A stretch of DNA of 64,000 bases from Nostoc sp. TCL240-02 (GTDB lineage Bacteria > Cyanobacteriota > Cyanobacteriia > Cyanobacteriales > Nostocaceae), in NCBI RefSeq assembly GCF_013343235.1, contig NZ_CP040094.1, forward strand, positions 6,629,001-6,693,000. The letters are read 5' to 3'. Below, piece by piece: positions 28,626 to 38,216 of this stretch. Every line of letters starts with the position of its first letter. Position 1 is the stretch's first letter. The notes beneath the pieces were generated by a model that ran no database searches, was not told the DNA's origin, and worked only from the letters and a program-made list of their open reading frames with translations. The position numbers were made by a program, and so were the translations under genes.

Positions 28626-29183
28626 GTGACAATCGAAATCTACGTCAGCACTGATATAGAGGCGGATGGCCCTATCCCTGGGCCCCATTCCATGCTCAGT
28701 CTTGCCTCAGCTGCGTATACCGCAGACAAACAATTGGTTGGGACTTTTACAGCTAATTTAGAAACCTTGCCAGGGGCCCAAGGACACCCCAAAACTATGA
28801 AATGGTGGGCAGAACAGCCAGATGCCTGGGCAGCTAGTCGAGCCGACCCCCAGCCCCCTCTAAAGGTCATGGAGTCTTACCACTCCTGGCTTGTGGCTTT
28901 ACCAGGTAAACCGATCTTTGTTGGTTATCCAGCCGCCTATGACTTTATGTTTGTCTACTGGTACTTGATAAACTTTGTGGGCGATAGCCCCTTCAAATTT
29001 TCGGCATTGGATATCCGATCCTATGCAATGGCATTCTTGAAACAAAGCTACAACGAATCTGGCAAGGATAATCTACCTGCTGCATGGTTAGAAAATCTTC
29101 CATTGGCTCACATTGCCTTAGATGATGCCATTCAGCAAGGGAAGTTATTCTGTAATCTTTTGCAAGCGAATCTACAGCGTTAA
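28626..29183 (+). CDS. DEDD-type 3'-5' exonuclease-like protein
   Basis: A 185-residue single-domain protein with the three exonuclease motifs of the DEDDh superfamily: Exo [13 protein letters not shown] (Asp and Glu), Exo II with [11 protein letters not shown] (Asp), and Exo [14 protein letters not shown] (His and Asp). The spacing suits an RNase T/oligoribonuclease-like fold acting on single-stranded nucleic acid. The start is GTG at 28626 ([10 protein letters not shown]) with GGCAGGAT upstream. It stands alone between argS and the nucleotidyltransferase-like gene. Substrate is unknown. Confidence 0.82.
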   Translation: MTIEIYVSTDIEADGPIPGPHSMLSLASAAYTADKQLVGTFTANLETLPGAQGHPKTMKWWAEQPDAWAASRADPQPPLKVMESYHSWLVALPGKPIFVGYPAAYDFMFVYWYLINFVGDSPFKFSALDIRSYAMAFLKQSYNESGKDNLPAAWLENLPLAHIALDDAIQQGKLFCNLLQANLQR

Positions 29184-29300
29184 GTAAGATAGCTATGCGA
29201 TCGCACTTATAAGATTTTATAACAGATTTCCGATAACGACGAAGCCTGATTCATTGTTATCGGAAATCCCTTACTTTTTTGAGAAACCGAGGATCTTGCC

Positions 29301-30545
29301 CTATACCTGAGTACCTTCGATATAAGCCTTAATGGTGGGTAACGCCGTCATTTTCTCATAGAAGAAATTGTTGACTATTTTCATCACTTCCGCCTGGGCT
29401 ACTTCTACTTCAGAACCAAGGGGAGTGCCAGATTCTTGGCGGCACAAACTACGATATAAGCGCAGCAAATGACGCACGATTTCTAACTCCTCTTCTCCCT
29501 CCAAGACCTTGACGGCTGCCACAATCAGTTCATCTGCCTGATTGAGAACACTATCGAGATCAAACACAGCGCTATTATCCCTAGCTTGTTGCACAGTTCC
29601 CATTAATGCGTGGACTTGGTAAAGTAGTGCCGTCGGTTCATCGAACAACTCACGCAGAAACGCTGCTTCCTCGTAACGCCCGTTCAGCCGAAAGATGTTG
29701 TACATCCGCTTGGCTGCTTTGCCGTAGTTAAGGTGTTTACCTTGTTTGACATATTTTTTGACTTCCTTTTCCAATACCGCCACATAATCATCCATGACAT
29801 CGGCGGAGGCTTGCTTCACCAGTTTGGAAAAGATGGGAGCGGATTCAGCGTCTAGGTAAACTTCTTGAAAATAGCCGTCCAGATAACCGTCTAATGCTGT
29901 GATAGTTCCATCTGGTGCTTCCCAAGTAACATCTACCACGTTGCTGGCGTTGGACAATTGACTGCGTATTGTGTCAGCAACAACCCATTCCAGCTTACAC
30001 CAAGACCAGTTAGGGTCTTGGGCTACGGCATCCCAGGTCAGCACCAGAGGGTTGCCCTCTAGGTCGCTTACCTCAATCTGACCGGCAATCACGTCATCGG
30101 GTTGCCAGTTAATTGGCGAACCAGCACGTCTGGTGTTTTCTCCCCGAACCACTTGTTGGGGGTAAGCACCAAAGTTCACATCGATTAACTGATAATTGGG
30201 GCCGGACATGGTGTTAAGCGCCTTGTCCCGAACCAGTTTGCTAAGAATCTGGGAGGCTTCGCTACGGGTAGGCGCAATGATATTCACTCGCTCGAAGTAG
30301 TCACAGTCTCCAGGATAAGTCTGAATCTTAGATTGAGCCGCAGAACCAGAGATTGCCAACGCGGTTTCTACAACACCAGGAATGTCCTCAAATTCGACGA
30401 TTTTGCCGATGGCGCGAAACCGTGCCAGTTCTTGCGAGTCAAAATCCAACATGGTGACTTTGTGCCCAAAAGCACCTGTGTCTTTATCTACGACAATATC
30501 GCTGTCGCCTGTGGCCTCGGTGATGGAATTCATCCAACGTTCCAA
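29301..30545 (-). CDS. Nucleotidyltransferase-like protein, N-terminus apparently cut by a stop codon
   Basis: A 414-residue frame of unknown function. The motif AISGSAAQSKIQTYPGDCDYFERV (shown here in two parts in the protein: Gly-Ser, then Asp-Cys-Asp) resembles the GS...DxD signature of pol-beta-type nucleotidyltransferases. The rest is mixed alpha/beta and then helical (YGKAAKRMYNIFRLNGRYEE). The frame upstream continues as a protein-like sequence (LDARNRIVESANRL), back to a TAA at 30615-30617. Seven codons before that is an ATG at 30635 (MTKIQD, then stop). The simplest reading is a CAA-to-TAA mutation in codon 7, or a start at 30533 (ATG) with a shortened product. The TTG at 30545 is a formal start only. 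Confidence 0.6.
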   Translation of the reverse strand: MERWMNSITEATGDSDIVVDKDTGAFGHKVTMLDFDSQELARFRAIGKIVEFEDIPGVVETALAISGSAAQSKIQTYPGDCDYFERVNIIAPTRSEASQILSKLVRDKALNTMSGPNYQLIDVNFGAYPQQVVRGENTRRAGSPINWQPDDVIAGQIEVSDLEGNPLVLTWDAVAQDPNWSWCKLEWVVADTIRSQLSNASNVVDVTWEAPDGTITALDGYLDGYFQEVYLDAESAPIFSKLVKQASADVMDDYVAVLEKEVKKYVKQGKHLNYGKAAKRMYNIFRLNGRYEEAAFLRELFDEPTALLYQVHALMGTVQQARDNSAVFDLDSVLNQADELIVAAVKVLEGEEELEIVRHLLRLYRSLCRQESGTPLGSEVEVAQAEVMKIVNNFFYEKMTALPTIKAYIEGTQV

Positions 30546-30635
30546 TTCTTGCTCATTGAGTTGAACTCCTAAGCGATTAGCTGATTCAACGATGCGGTTA
30601 CGTGCATCTAGAGTTTAATCCTGTATTTTTGTCAT

Positions 30636-31473
30636 AGTTTATTCATGATTTAATTTTGTGATTATAGCTTTATAGATGATTTCAAGAAAATGATTTTTTT
30701 GAGCGTTATTAAAGAACATTTATTGAATATTAAGTTTGATGAAATACGGTCTATGTCACAGTGATTGCATAAAATAAAAGCCGCTAATTCTCTCTATAGC
30801 AAGGTTTGCAATGCAAATATTTACTAAGGGCTTGTTGGATTTTGTTCTCTACTAAATAGTTTTTAAGAGAGAAAAATAGCTAGTAGGAGATGTCATGATA
30901 TTCCAAATTCATCTTTTTTACTGACGAGTGTCATGTTAAATAAAGAATGTTCATAAATAGTCATTTCCAGAACAAGTAGTAGATAGTATGTACAAATAAA
31001 ATTAACTATATTAAGGTCGTCATTTTTCCTTTTCCATTCTTAATTGCTAAGGGTTTTAAACATATTTACTTTTTGTAATATAGTTGTATTTATTTCCACT
31101 CACTTAGTTAGCGATCGCTAATTAAGTTATGTGCCAAAAACATTTATTCCGCTAAGATGTCGAGGCGGCGCTCAAAAGCATAAGGATGAACCCAAAAAAA
31201 GACCTACGCTGAAAGCACAGGTCTTTCGCTTTCAGAACGTTGTAAAATTCATTAGCAACGTAAAACGCTGATATGGTTAATTTAGTGGCTTCTGTGCCAT
31301 GAATGCCAAAATAACAACCCAATTGCCAATCATATACTGACAACTATTGTTACTCCTATACCTAAAATACGATGCCTACGGCGGGCAAAGCCAACGCCAA
31401 TATTCCCAATATTTAGTTGCACACCTAAATATCTAATGCCGCGACAAAAATTTTCTTTATATTATGTAAGGTT
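30636..31473. other. AT-rich intergenic region with nested stem-loops
   Basis: About 840 bases. The first 500 are AT-rich and featureless. At 31198-31261 there are three overlapping or adjacent inverted repeats that could belong to a structured RNA. A 63-codon minus frame across 31152-31343 looks non-coding. Confidence 0.45.
31198..31261. other. Interleaved inverted repeats, possible structured RNA
   Basis: AAAGACCT (31198-31205) pairs with AGGTCTTT (31219-31226). CTGAAAGC (31209-31216) pairs with GCTTTCAG (31228-31235). The two pairs are interleaved. ACGTTG (31237-31242) pairs with CAACGT (31256-31261). The first two stems exclude each other or form a strained pseudoknot. No gene is associated. 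Confidence 0.4.
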
Positions 31474-31707
31474 TTAGGAGAACTTTTCCCAGGATTGGGC
31501 AACTAATTGGCTCAACCAGCGACGTTGTTGCTGATCCAGCATTGGATCATCTGCTAGCAACTGAGCGGTTAATTCTTCCAAAGATTGACCCTCAGCGCGG
31601 ACAATTTTAATGACTCCAGCGATCGCAGCTGCAACGAGTTCTTCATCAATTGGCTGTTGTCGCAGGGCAACAATTTCTTGGGGACTGTCTGGAATGGGAT
31701 AATTCAT
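31474..31707 (-). CDS. Conserved-looking 77-residue protein
   Basis: A small acidic, helical protein (MNYPIPDSPQEIVALRQQPI and then EELVAAAIAGVIKIVRAEGQ) with no membrane segment or metal motif. Composition and codon use match neighbouring genes, including a HIP1 octamer in frame. It is divergent from cruA, 160 bases apart. I do not recognise a family. The ATG at 31707 has no strong Shine-Dalgarno. Confidence 0.65.
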   Translation of the reverse strand: MNYPIPDSPQEIVALRQQPIDEELVAAAIAGVIKIVRAEGQSLEELTAQLLADDPMLDQQQRRWLSQLVAQSWEKFS

Positions 31708-31867
31708 GGCGTGGGTTTACAGAAATACAAAATGAACAATAAATTCAACAAATTTTTAAAATTTCTTTACTGAATCTTTACGAAACTAGTTGCGCGGAGT
31801 GTATCTTGCTTTGTGCCTTCATAAAATCTGTCTTAGTGAGTAGATTGATCGGAGATGTCAGGAAACG

Positions 31868-34012
31868 ATGAGAGAAATCCTTTATTTAGAAGTTCCAACT
31901 CCAGATATAGAAACTGTGCGTAGCTGGCTACAAACAGATTTTGAACCTGGAAATGGAGAAAAAGTGCTTACTTCGGAAGGCTTTCGCCTCAAAATACCCA
32001 GTGCTAAGACACAAAATGGGGCGGCTCTTTCCGAAAACTCGCCTGTAGAACTTTCGGTATTTGTTTGGTCGGTGCAGCGAACTACCTATCTGAAAGTGTT
32101 TCGTTGGGCAGAACAACCCTTTCCCAGTGAGGGACAAATTCTGCAACGCCTAACCAAAGAAATCAGAAGCCGTTTTCCACATCATTATCCAGAACCACCA
32201 GCGATTGATTTATCCCAACAATCGATTTTTGCCGCTTTAGCCTCTGCTTACCCCCTCACCGTCAAGTATTTTCAGAAAATGCCCAACGGTGAATACGATC
32301 TAACACGTGCCTACTGGTGGGAAAAACGATGGCGCGAAGGAGTACGGAATCCTCAGCAGCCTCATCAGGTGGTGTTTTCCAGTCGAGGGGACTGGGGACT
32401 GGGGACTGGGGACTGGGGAAAAGGTAATCCCAATACCCAATCCCCAATCCCTAATCCCCAGTACGACATCATCTATATCGGCGGCGCACTAGGCGCGATT
32501 CATGCAGCATTGATGGCAAAACTAGGATATAAAGTCCTGCTGGTGGAACGAATGCCCTTTGGCCGGATGAACCGAGAATGGAATATTTCCCGCGATGAGA
32601 TTCAAAGCTTGGTTAACCTGGGTTTAGTCACCCCCGCTGAGTTAGAAACCATCATTGCTAGGGAATACAAAGATGGATTCAATAAGTTTTTTGATGCGAA
32701 CAATCCACCCAAATTGCGATCGCCCGTTTTACACACACCCACAGTCCTAAATTTAGGCTTAGATTCCGAAAAATGGCTCCTTATGTGTGGGCAAAAGCTG
32801 CAAGCGGCAGGCGGCGAAATCTGGGATGAAACAGAATTTATGCGTGCAGATATTGATATATCACAAGTTATGTTGCAAGTCAAGCACTTACCTAGTCAGG
32901 TTGAAAAACAAGTAAGTGGACGACTGCTAATAGATGCAATGGGAACTGCCTCACCCATCGCTTGGCAGTTAAATGGTGGTCGTGCCTTTGATAGCGTATG
33001 CCCAACAGTAGGAGCGGTAATTGAGAGCGGATTTGAGCCGGGAGTATGGGATTCGCAATACGGGGACGTTCTTTATAGTCATGGGGATATTTCGCGGGGA
33101 AGGCAGTTAATTTGGGAACTGTTTCCCGCCGCAGATGATGAATTGACGATTTATTTATTTCATTACCATGAAGTCAATGCTGAAAATCCTGGTTCCTTGC
33201 TAGAGATGTACGAGGACTTTTTCACGATTTTGCCAGAGTATCGCAGGTGCGATATGGACAAATTGGTGTGGAAGAAACCGACATTTGGGTATATACCGGG
33301 GCATTTTAGTGTAGGAAGTAGCGATCGCACAGTTGCCTTCGATCGATTGATTGCGATCGGTGATGCGGCATCACTCCAGTCTCCACTCGTCTTCACCGGT
33401 TTTGGTTCGCTAGTTCGCAACTTAGAGCGTTTAACAACACTGTTGGATACTGCTCTCAAACATGACTTGTTGAGTTTCCGCCACTTGAACCAAATTCGGG
33501 CTTACCAAAGCAATGTTTCCGTGACTTGGCTATTTTCCAAAGGTATGATGGTACCCACTGGGAAATTCTTACCACCCCAGCGCATTAACTCCATGCTCAA
33601 CACCTTCTTTGGACTGTTAGCAGATGAACCCCAAGAAGTAGCAGATAACTTTATCAAAGATCGGTGTGATTGGTTAACCTTTAACCGCCTAGCACTCAAA
33701 GCCGCTAGGAAAAATCCTGCCTTACTTTTATGGATTTGGGAATTAGCTGGGCCTAGAGATTTAATGCGATGGCTTGGTAGTTATTTCAATTTCGGTCGTC
33801 ATGCTCTCGTTAGCGCTTTGCTAAGTCAGTGGTTTGGGCACTTATTAAACCGGGTAGGTTTTTGGCTAGAACCCCGAAATCCTGGCTTGTGGCTGTGGCT
33901 ATTGGCGATTAATTATGCGATCGCCACAGGCAAACCGCGATCGCGCTCTCAAGTAGCAAAAGCCAACCCAGAAGCCATAATTCCAAAGTCAGAAGCAAGG
34001 ATTCTCAATTAG
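31868..34012 (+). CDS. cruA: CruA-type lycopene cyclase (FAD-dependent)
   Basis: Carotenoid enzyme of the CruA/CruP family, which cyclises the ends of lycopene to beta or related rings, in the membrane. An N-terminal extension (1-170) precedes the dinucleotide-binding motif DIIYIGGALGAIHAALMAK and LVERMPFGRMNREWNISRDE. Later are LLIDAMGTASPIAWQLNGGR, the GFEPGVWDSQYGDVLYSHGD stretch and IGDAASLQSPLVFTGFGSL, a typical FAD-contacting GD region. I judge it CruA rather than CruP because CruP has an ERGILRGRDQEWNISR-like segment. Length is 714 residues; about 25 residues (173-198), immediately before the FAD motif, are encoded by GGGGACT repeats. The symbol is less certain than the family. Confidence 0.85.
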   Translation: MREILYLEVPTPDIETVRSWLQTDFEPGNGEKVLTSEGFRLKIPSAKTQNGAALSENSPVELSVFVWSVQRTTYLKVFRWAEQPFPSEGQILQRLTKEIRSRFPHHYPEPPAIDLSQQSIFAALASAYPLTVKYFQKMPNGEYDLTRAYWWEKRWREGVRNPQQPHQVVFSSRGDWGLGTGDWGKGNPNTQSPIPNPQYDIIYIGGALGAIHAALMAKLGYKVLLVERMPFGRMNREWNISRDEIQSLVNLGLVTPAELETIIAREYKDGFNKFFDANNPPKLRSPVLHTPTVLNLGLDSEKWLLMCGQKLQAAGGEIWDETEFMRADIDISQVMLQVKHLPSQVEKQVSGRLLIDAMGTASPIAWQLNGGRAFDSVCPTVGAVIESGFEPGVWDSQYGDVLYSHGDISRGRQLIWELFPAADDELTIYLFHYHEVNAENPGSLLEMYEDFFTILPEYRRCDMDKLVWKKPTFGYIPGHFSVGSSDRTVAFDRLIAIGDAASLQSPLVFTGFGSLVRNLERLTTLLDTALKHDLLSFRHLNQIRAYQSNVSVTWLFSKGMMVPTGKFLPPQRINSMLNTFFGLLADEPQEVADNFIKDRCDWLTFNRLALKAARKNPALLLWIWELAGPRDLMRWLGSYFNFGRHALVSALLSQWFGHLLNRVGFWLEPRNPGLWLWLLAINYAIATGKPRSRSQVAKANPEAIIPKSEARILN
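32392..32460. repeat. Heptameric GGGGACT repeat inside cruA
   Basis: At least four tandem GGGGACT units and then a run of ATCCCCA/ATACCCA-type units lie in frame in cruA. They encode a [24 protein letters not shown] stretch between the N-terminal domain and the FAD domain. Same STRR family as in murD. Confidence 0.88.
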
Positions 34013-34032
34013 TTATTGGGAATGGGGCATTC

Positions 34033-34091
34033 AGACGCGATGAATCGCGTCTCTACTCCTAACTTTTGTACAGACGCGATTCATCGCGTCT
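34033..34091. repeat. Two palindromic repeat units between convergent genes
   Basis: AGACGCGAT-GA-ATCGCGTCT (34033-34052) and AGACGCGAT-TC-ATCGCGTCT (34072-34091) are exact palindromic units of the family seen at 2604 and 49538. They fill the gap between cruA and the convergent coiled-coil gene and could serve as a bidirectional terminator. Confidence 0.85.
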
Positions 34092-34098
34092 CTCTTTA

Positions 34099-35649
34099 CT
34101 ATTGACCTTTGGGGCGAAAATTCGGTAGTTCCACAGATGCCAACGACTTACGCCCCTTTGGTGGACGTTGGGGATAAACCACGGGTGAAGGTGAATTCCC
34201 GTCATTGGTGTTATCACCTAATGACTCTGAGGAAAAATCATTTTCTGACAATTCCAACTGTGACAATTGAGAAACTTCTGACCAGTAATCTTCAGTTGCT
34301 CCAACAGGCGGCTCAGTGTGGAAGGAGGTAGAAGACATCAGTAAGTTATTAGCTGGTGAAAGTACAGAATCTGTCGTCCAAGAAGTGGAGGTAGTTACAG
34401 GGGGATTAATTTCTGCCTCTACCTCCTTCTCCCGTGGATTTTCTGCATCCTCATCGTCTTCTAATATTGTTGCTAAAGTCTCCCAGACAGGGGCATTATT
34501 ACCATCCGCATCTGTTTTTGCAGTAGGCGGTGGTGATGCTGATGGAGGCTGAGAAGTGAAAAACATTTGGATGAGACTATCTAATTGCTGATCTAAATTG
34601 GATGACCCCGAAGTTGAAACAGCTTCAGGTGTATCTGGAGAATCGTCAATTTTTGGAGAGGGGACAGGAGGTTCTGCTGATTTTGGGGGATTTTGCTTAA
34701 CTGACCAGTTCCAAGAAGATGGTGGCGGTGAAGTCGGTTCAGTTCTTTGGAATGGGATTGGTGCTGACGGTTCACTCCAAGAATCATCTTCATTTTCAGT
34801 CAATGATTCTGATTCTGCTGACCAAGGTTGAATTGGCTGGGCATTAGGAAACAAAGACCGAGCTTTTCTAGAAAATCTTCCTTGGCTACTAGTTATGTCT
34901 TTGGGATGCTTTGCAGTATCTTCTAAGGAGTCATAGCTAGGAACCGATGTATCTAGACATTTTTCCAGAGCCGCTTTAAATTGCAGCGTCTGACGTTGTT
35001 GTCGCATCAGTCTAGTACGTAACTCCCGACAAACAGTTTCTGACTGCAATAACTGCTCAGACTGTTCGCTGTTATTAGTGTGTAACAACGTACATTCTCG
35101 CTCTAGCTGGGCAAGGCGTTGCTGGCTAATTTGTAGCTGTGCTTCATAACTATCAGTGAAAATTTCCTGACGTTGAATAGTTTGTACAGCAATTTCTAAT
35201 TGTTGAAATAAAGATTTTATCTGTTCTTGAGCCGCAGCTAGTTCCTGAGTATGTTGGTTGAGCATCGACTCGGTAACGCTAGAGCGCGTTTTCTGCCACT
35301 GCAAAACCTTTTCAGACTCAGCTAGATTGTCTCTTAGCTGCTCTACTTGTTCATACAAGTTATTGTTAGCTGCACGCAATTCTTCGTTCAATGCCAGCAG
35401 GTTCTGAAATTCTGAATCAATAAGTGCTTGCTTGCCGATTTCCGGTTCTGCAACCCAGTCCTGCTGGGTGGTATCTTTTGAAAATTGTCTATCTTCAGCC
35501 GGCATGAGGAGTGGCAGTTGTTTAACTGCCATATTCTCATTAGGCACAACTGAGTAAAAGGGACAACTCGCCTGCTCTGATTGTGGCGAATTAGCAGAAT
35601 TTAGGGATTCCATCACAGCCCCCTTATTTGAGGTGTCAGCTTCATTCAT
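34099..35649 (-). CDS. Coiled-coil protein of unknown function
   Basis: A 516-residue soluble protein. Residues about 75-235 form a long coiled coil rich in Gln, Glu and Leu (LALNEELRAANNNLYEQVEQ and LRDNLAESEKVLQWQKT). The rest is low-complexity Ser/Pro/Glu-rich linker with Trp-containing motifs (SWSEPSAPIPF, PPPSSWNWSVKQNPP), and it ends with a basic tail (PKGRKSLASVELPNFRPKGQ). No catalytic motif or membrane segment is visible. I chose the ATG at 35649; a GTG one codon earlier is also open. No family recognised; a structural or scaffold role is a guess. It converges on cruA. Confidence 0.8.
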   Translation of the reverse strand: MNEADTSNKGAVMESLNSANSPQSEQASCPFYSVVPNENMAVKQLPLLMPAEDRQFSKDTTQQDWVAEPEIGKQALIDSEFQNLLALNEELRAANNNLYEQVEQLRDNLAESEKVLQWQKTRSSVTESMLNQHTQELAAAQEQIKSLFQQLEIAVQTIQRQEIFTDSYEAQLQISQQRLAQLERECTLLHTNNSEQSEQLLQSETVCRELRTRLMRQQRQTLQFKAALEKCLDTSVPSYDSLEDTAKHPKDITSSQGRFSRKARSLFPNAQPIQPWSAESESLTENEDDSWSEPSAPIPFQRTEPTSPPPSSWNWSVKQNPPKSAEPPVPSPKIDDSPDTPEAVSTSGSSNLDQQLDSLIQMFFTSQPPSASPPPTAKTDADGNNAPVWETLATILEDDEDAENPREKEVEAEINPPVTTSTSWTTDSVLSPANNLLMSSTSFHTEPPVGATEDYWSEVSQLSQLELSENDFSSESLGDNTNDGNSPSPVVYPQRPPKGRKSLASVELPNFRPKGQ

Positions 35650-36629
35650 CACTCTTGACCCACCTGCCTAAAAATATCAGCAGTGCTGGCATTAGCATTG
35701 CTTATCAACCTTGTCTAATCAGGGTTTGCTCTAGAAGCTAAGTTTAACTCTCTCCAGGCACCAGCAATTAATCATCAATTGGTGTTCCCTATTTTGGATC
35801 TAGACTGATGCCGTTATAACACTATGATGCTCGTCCCCGTCAAGAAGAGGCAGGGGGAACGGGGCAGGGAGCAGGGGAGATTAAAGCAGTGGTGCCTCTG
35901 TCCTAAGGAAGTTTTTTACATGAAAAAACTGCCTCAGATTATATTTTATTTTTTATAATCGCATCTATCTTAAGGTTTAAATTTAAAATGTCTTCTTTAA
36001 CACATTTTTATACTGACTTATTTATTACTTAGGATAGATGTCAGTACAAGTATCTACTATTCGATGATAATTCTGTTATTTTAAGTGATCGCTATTTAAT
36101 GTCAGCAAACAACTAAGAGCTTCTGCTCAGAGTAAAATGTTAAGAAAACCTGACAAATACGCATAAACACGTACAAAATGATATAAAAGAAGTAACACTT
36201 AAAATAAGTAAATTGATAAAACTTTTTTAAAGAATAATCTCAACTTAGTACGGGCTTTTTTCTCGTTAAATATAGTCACAGCAAGCAACCTCAGTCTTAG
36301 CGAGAAAAGGCTTTTTCTATCAATTTGCCTTCAATATATCAAGTTTGTTTAATGACTACAATAAAATTGTTTAAAGTATACTTGACTACTTATAATTATT
36401 TTTTACATTGTATTTTAATTAACAGTAAGATTATTTTATTTCAGTTTTAATACGGATACACTTTTTAATTGATTTATTAAAGAATAATTGAAATAACCGA
36501 GTTTTCTACTAGCAATAAAGTAATTATAAAGACCATAATTACTAGCGATTAATGTGAGATTAAGTTGGAGAAAGCGGTGTGGTAGCTAGGCTTATCCAAA
36601 AATTCCAAGTTTAAAATAGGGTGCTAAAG
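35650..36629. other. Long AT-rich intergenic region
   Basis: About 980 bases. It includes a short GGGGCAGGGAGCAGGGG-type low-complexity block at 35846-35880. A hairpin lies near 36256-36309, where TTTTCTCG pairs with CGAGAAAA, followed by GGCTTTTTC; this resembles a plus-strand terminator of an unseen short transcript. No open frame is convincing. Confidence 0.5.
36256..36317 (+). terminator. Possible orphan terminator
   Basis: TTTTCTCG in 36258-36265 pairs with CGAGAAAA at 36301-36308 across a long loop, followed by a short T-run. No gene ends immediately upstream, so it could mark a small RNA. Weak evidence. Confidence 0.3.
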
Positions 36630-38084
36630 ATGACCGATATACTTGCAATAGGTGTAAATATAAAGCAAGAAGCTGTCCAATTACCGCTAGTTGCAGAAAA
36701 TTTTGACAGCTTTTGGGACAAAGAAATTAGACCGTTATTCACAGATGAGTCTCTATCTTTTCGAGTGAAGACTCTGAAGGGAAACTATGTAAATTACGTC
36801 AACTTGGATAATGGAGCTACAACCACTCCCTTTACAACCCTCAAGCAGCATGTAGACGAGATGCTTGACACTTATGGCAGCGTGCATAGAGGTTCTGGGC
36901 AAAAGTCCATCATCACTACACGAGAATATGACGCTAGCCGGAACGTGATTCGAGACTTTGTGGGGTCATCTTCAGACAATTATGTAATCTTTGCGAAGAA
37001 TACAACAGAAGCAATTAATGGAGCCGCCACACTTTGGGCAAAAAAACCTGGGAAAATCTTAGTTTCTGATATTGAGCATTCATCAAACCTGCTCCCTTGG
37101 GTTACTAGAGACGAAGTTGTGCAATACAGAACCCAGCCAGATGGAAGTGTAAGTGTCGCAGAAATTGAAGATATCTTCAAGGCACACCAAAATCTTCCTG
37201 AAGCCGAGCAAATTAAGTTAGTAACTATTACAGGTGCTTCAACAATTACAGGTTATAGACCCCCAATTTACGAAATCGCAGCTTTAGCACATCGGTATGG
37301 AGCTAAGATTTTTGCCGACGTGTGTCAGTTAATTCAGCATGAACGAGTAGATATGCGTCCTGATGATGACCCATGTCATTTAGATTTTGTAGCTTTCTCT
37401 GGACACAAGATGTATGCACCTTATGGAACTGGGGTTTTGCTGGGGCCAAAGGAATTTTTTGATAGTTCTTACCCTTATCAAATTGGTGGTGGGAACCTGC
37501 CTTATATCACCAGAAATCTAGAGATCAAGCGTTTTTACACAGAACGGGCCCATGACCCTGGAACACCAAACGCAATGGGTGCGATCGCCATTGCCAAGGC
37601 GATTGAAATTATCGAAGCAGTAGGGCGCGATCGCATTGCTAAGTATGAACACTCTCTAGTTGAATTCACATATACAAGGCTTGGGCTAATTCCTGGAGTT
37701 AAACTACATATCCCAGGAGATAATTTAGCCCATGTTATTCCCTTTGATATTGATGGGTTTGATGGACGCTTAGTAGCAGAAATTCTGGCACAAGAATACG
37801 GCATTGGAGTTAGGGCTGGGGCTTTCTGCACTTATGAATACATTCGCAAACTCAAGAATATTTCGGATGAGCGAGACCACGAGATTGCTCAAGAAGTAGA
37901 CAGAGGAATTACGCGCAATATTCCTAGTATTATCCGCGCTAGCTTTGCAGTATATAATACATTAGAAGACTGCGATCGCTTTATTGATGCGATCGCTCAA
38001 ATAGCTAAAAACGGATTTGCTCACTATTTGCCCAACTACACACAAGATGAAATAACTGGTGTTTGGACAGCGATAAACAGCTAG
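36630..38084 (+). CDS. Class V aminotransferase, cysteine desulfurase-like
   Basis: A 484-residue PLP enzyme of the NifS/SufS/Csd and isopenicillin-epimerase branch. The start of the fold is VNLDNGATTTPFTTLKQHVD. The cofactor-binding His and Asp regions follow (DIEHSSNLLPW, YGAKIFADVCQLIQHE). The Schiff-base lysine is in FSGHKMYAPYGTGVLLGP. The C-terminal domain contains YGIGVRAGAFCTYEYIRKL, whose Cys lies near the active-site position of desulfurases. Start ATG at 36630 chosen because AGG stands about 9 bases before it. It leads a plus-strand set with a sulfite-oxidase-like and a TauE-like gene. The substrate may be cysteine or another sulfur compound (inference). Confidence 0.85.
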   Translation: MTDILAIGVNIKQEAVQLPLVAENFDSFWDKEIRPLFTDESLSFRVKTLKGNYVNYVNLDNGATTTPFTTLKQHVDEMLDTYGSVHRGSGQKSIITTREYDASRNVIRDFVGSSSDNYVIFAKNTTEAINGAATLWAKKPGKILVSDIEHSSNLLPWVTRDEVVQYRTQPDGSVSVAEIEDIFKAHQNLPEAEQIKLVTITGASTITGYRPPIYEIAALAHRYGAKIFADVCQLIQHERVDMRPDDDPCHLDFVAFSGHKMYAPYGTGVLLGPKEFFDSSYPYQIGGGNLPYITRNLEIKRFYTERAHDPGTPNAMGAIAIAKAIEIIEAVGRDRIAKYEHSLVEFTYTRLGLIPGVKLHIPGDNLAHVIPFDIDGFDGRLVAEILAQEYGIGVRAGAFCTYEYIRKLKNISDERDHEIAQEVDRGITRNIPSIIRASFAVYNTLEDCDRFIDAIAQIAKNGFAHYLPNYTQDEITGVWTAINS

Positions 38085-38216
38085 TCTCTTCAGGGCATGA
38101 ATAAGAGGCAGAGGGGCAGGGGGAATGGTGCAGAGGAGAGAAATTTTCTGCCTGCTCCCCACTCCCTTATCTTTGTGTTTTGAATTACGAATTACAAATT
38201 ATAAGGGGGTAATAGC
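38085..38216. repeat. STRR-like low-complexity spacer
   Basis: GAGGCAGAGGGGCAGGGGGAA-like and CTGCTCCCCACTCCC blocks fill the 132-base gap between the desulfurase-like and sulfite-oxidase-like genes. Confidence 0.6.

Noticed and set aside
31198..31235. H-type pseudoknot from the interleaved stems
   Set aside because: The third loop would be a single base spanning an 8-bp stem, which is sterically unlikely; alternative hairpins fit better.
31152..31343. 63-codon minus-strand frame
   Set aside because: It spans the inverted-repeat cluster and lacks a ribosome site; codon use is unlike the neighbours.
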